Source: Acestrorhynchus altus (lineage: Eukaryota; Chordata; Actinopteri; Characiformes; Acestrorhynchidae). Taken from it: a stretch of 64,000 bases of DNA. The translations under genes and the position numbers were made by a program. The notes beneath the pieces are model-generated. The model was not told where the DNA came from. It saw only the letters and a list, made by a program, of their open reading frames with translations, and ran no database searches. The stretch covers positions 8,210,468 through 8,274,467 of the forward strand of contig CM067512.1 in the NCBI GenBank assembly GCA_034509495.1, written 5' to 3'. This document shows, piece after piece, positions 61,506 through 64,000 of the stretch. The first letter of the stretch is position 1, and the number at the start of each line of letters is the position of its first letter.

Positions 61506-64000
61506 GTGAGGACTCTTTTTTTTCTTGTTATACCAGGAAACCATTCCTGGTCCTGGATAACCTCTGCTTTACACATTCCTGCTCCGACACACTCAGAGCA
61601 ACAAACATGCCATTACATCCCAGGAACGCAAACCAAATATGACCCAAAGCGAACCTATATCAGCTGTTCCAAAAATCAGCCACTTTGGGGTCTTGCTCAA
61701 TTCCTCACACTCCTTTTTTTGTCAGTCGATTTGAGGAAATTCCAAGGAATTCCCAGTTTCCTCAAATTGATTGGCACATTCCTACTCTGACATATTCAGC
61801 CATTTCAGTCCAGGAAAGATATGACCCAAAGCCAACCAGTATCATCTGTTCCAAATATCAGTCACAAATTCCAGGGAATTCCCAATTTCTTCAAATTAAT
61901 TGGCTAAGGAAATGAGAGGATCTAGGTATTATTGGGGAACAGGCCAATAATGGGTGCCCTTACACTGTCTGATTTTTTGGGCTGTGTTATTTTCTGGTTT
62001 TTACATCAGGTATTCTCGCAATCAAAGTATGTACAATTTATTTTACAGATTTAATTATGTTCAGAGTCACAAGTTAGAAAAATGAAGCCATCTTTGAGAA
62101 CCATTGTGTTAAAAAGCCTAAGCACCTAAAACTACCACAAAACGTAATAATAGACTTACAGCTGATATTATCAAATATCTTGATCATCTAAAGGCAAATA
62201 ACTTCACTTTTATTCTTTCTCAGGTCAAATTATTTTATTTATTGTTTTGCCTGTATTTCACAGTTCCATTTCTACAGTCATTCAAGTTTATGGTTAGTTC
62301 AAAATATATGTACCAGAATTGTATCTTCTCCAAACTATAGACTATATAAAGAAGGACCAACTAACTAACTAACTAACTACATACACATTTAACACCACTT
62401 GGACAATGATTATTTCTGTTAAAGGTTGCTGATGTACATGATTGGGACAGCCCTTGTTTTAAGTCAACACAAACCTGTAGTGAAGACATCTTCTCTAGAA
62501 ACGTTGATTATAAATTACTTTTTCAGCTAAAACCAAACTTTTTGTGGCTAAAACACAACCCTAGAAATTACATGATCAACAAAGGAACATGCATGCTAAA
62601 GGATAAGGCTTAAATGTGGTGCTTCATAACTAATAATAAAATTATCACAATAATCCTGCAGATTGTAAGTTTATGTATCATCTTACTTCACCAGTTGTTT
62701 AAAGGAAAGGTTGTTTTCAGGTTCTGCATTTTACTGTGGGTCAATATGTGGTTCCACATTTTTATTGTTACTGTTTATTGTCTATTATTGATTAATACAT
62801 ATATAAAATCATCATGTAATCATAGTAAAATATCTTATCTAGACTTGAAACCCAAGTCCAAGGTCCTTTTTTTCCAAAAGCATCCCACTTCATTTTAATA
62901 GTAGAGAGGACATTAGGGATGTTCTAAGAATCAACTTTGTGACTAGATACTTGTGGGAAAACACATCCCAGGATTGTTAAACCTGCTTTTCAGTGTATGA
63001 GGTCCTTGCATCTGATTGATCTTGATACTGATTGAACTCGAACTTGATTCTTTGAATCTTAATATATGTCTCAGTTATAAACTCTAAGAAACCTGTTAAT
63101 GTATATATTTAAAAACGTTAAAATGTACAGTACTGAAATGTACAGTCTTCAGTTTTCTTTGGCAATCTGAAAATCTTGAAATTTAGGAAGTTTATTTAAG
63201 ACTGTCACATGACAGATTGAAAGCACATGACCTGCCCTTTTTGGGACAGTGTGTACTTGGTAACAGTTTGTATTGATTTTGGTTTGCATTATTTTGCAAC
63301 TTTTGCTGTTGTGGTTCTCAGTTTTTCTTTCCAATGGTCTTTACTTGATCACAGAATAAAATCTAATCTACCCTAAGATATCACCTGTGTATTATAAGAT
63401 ATCACTATCACATAATCCAGAAATGATTAACTTTAACCAATGGATGTAATATTCAGCCAATAATTCTAGAGTATGTTTTAGCCCACCTCAGTATACACAC
63501 CAGTCAGCCATAATGGTTTGACCAACTCCTTGTTTCTATTCACACTGTTAATTTTATTGGCTCCACTTCACATACAGGAGGAGGATCAGTCAACACAGCA
63601 GAGCTGCTGGAGTGTTTAATAACTGTAACTTGCTGGTCTCCCTTTTAGAAGTGAAATCAGAGAGAGAAGCTCATCGCGTTCTACTCAGTTTGTGTTGGTC
63701 ATCCTCTTCATCAGTACTCACAGGACACTGCCCACAGGACACTGTTTCTATTAATATTTCTGTTTAGTGGACTGTTCCCAGTTCAGCAGTTACACCGAGA
63801 GGTTTACACACTCCAGCAACTTATACCAGCGCAACATACACTAACACACTACCACCATGTCAGTGTCACTGCACTGATGAGGATGACCATTGAAAACTTT
63901 GATGAAAGGAGGCTAATAAAGAAAAATTAGAAACAGAAACATATGAATTGCAGTCTGTAATTAGCAACTACAGTGTGCTGTTTGGTTAGTCCTGTATGGT
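61506..64000 (+). other. First long intron of the TRIM gene (partial)
   Basis: AT-rich. Contains a diverged direct duplication at 61550-61875 (ATATGACCCAAAG words recurring about 180 bp apart), a short CTAA array at about 62360 and a palindromic element at 63497-63910. No second coding exon was seen. Confidence 0.55.
63497..63910. mobile_element. Palindrome-type dispersed element related to 9394-9840
   Basis: The left end (ACCAGTCAGCCATAATGGTT) leads into CAACACAGCAGAGCTGCTGG and AGTGTTTAATAACTG. The right part has ATGTCAGTGTCACTGCACTG and then ATGAGGATGACCATTG, paralleling the right part of the 9.8-kb element. Non-coding. Confidence 0.6.

Overview
The window is vertebrate nuclear DNA, almost certainly from a teleost fish and perhaps an otophysan (tentative). 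It has intron-split genes with GT-AG borders and fish-like orthologues. It also has many Tc1-like remnants, inverted-repeat MITEs, tRNA-type SINEs, an L2-type LINE 3' end, and dense micro- and minisatellites. No bacterial, phage or organellar genes were seen. Six protein genes can be supported by reading exons directly.

Layout. 1-13.0 kb, minus strand: immt (MIC60/mitofilin), 13 coding exons, with the 3' part cut off by the left edge. 16.4-21.4 kb, minus: rnf103, four coding exons, complete, 660 aa. 22.6-30.6 kb, plus: mxd3, six coding exons, complete, 197 aa. 34.2-38.7 kb, minus: prelid1, five coding exons plus a likely non-coding first exon, 210 aa. 43.2-44.35 kb, minus: a single-exon neuropeptide Y receptor of the Y2 subfamily, best read as Y7. 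About 44.4-58.3 kb: repeat-rich DNA with no recognisable gene. 58.3-60.3 kb: a large GT-rich minisatellite. 60.3 kb to the right edge, plus: the first exons of a TRIM-type RING E3 ligase.

The genes do not form an operon-like system. Two products work at mitochondrial membranes: MIC60 shapes cristae and PRELID1 carries phosphatidic acid between the membranes. RNF103 is an ER ubiquitin ligase, MXD3 is a MAX-partner repressor, and the receptor is at the cell surface. In human, IMMT and RNF103 lie on 2p11.2 while MXD3 and PRELID1 lie on 5q35.3. The rnf103/mxd3 head-to-head interval may therefore join two ancestral linkage blocks.

I found no convincing novel molecular system. The most interesting features are structural: two immt 3' splice sites whose upstream tract is pure TG repeat; long variable repeats placed against the mxd3, prelid1 and TRIM 5' ends, including a G-quadruplex-type array upstream of prelid1; and a 50-bp near-perfect GC-rich inverted repeat in the prelid1 5' intron. 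Exon borders were read by eye from splice consensus, reading phase and remembered family protein sequences, without alignment or transcript data.
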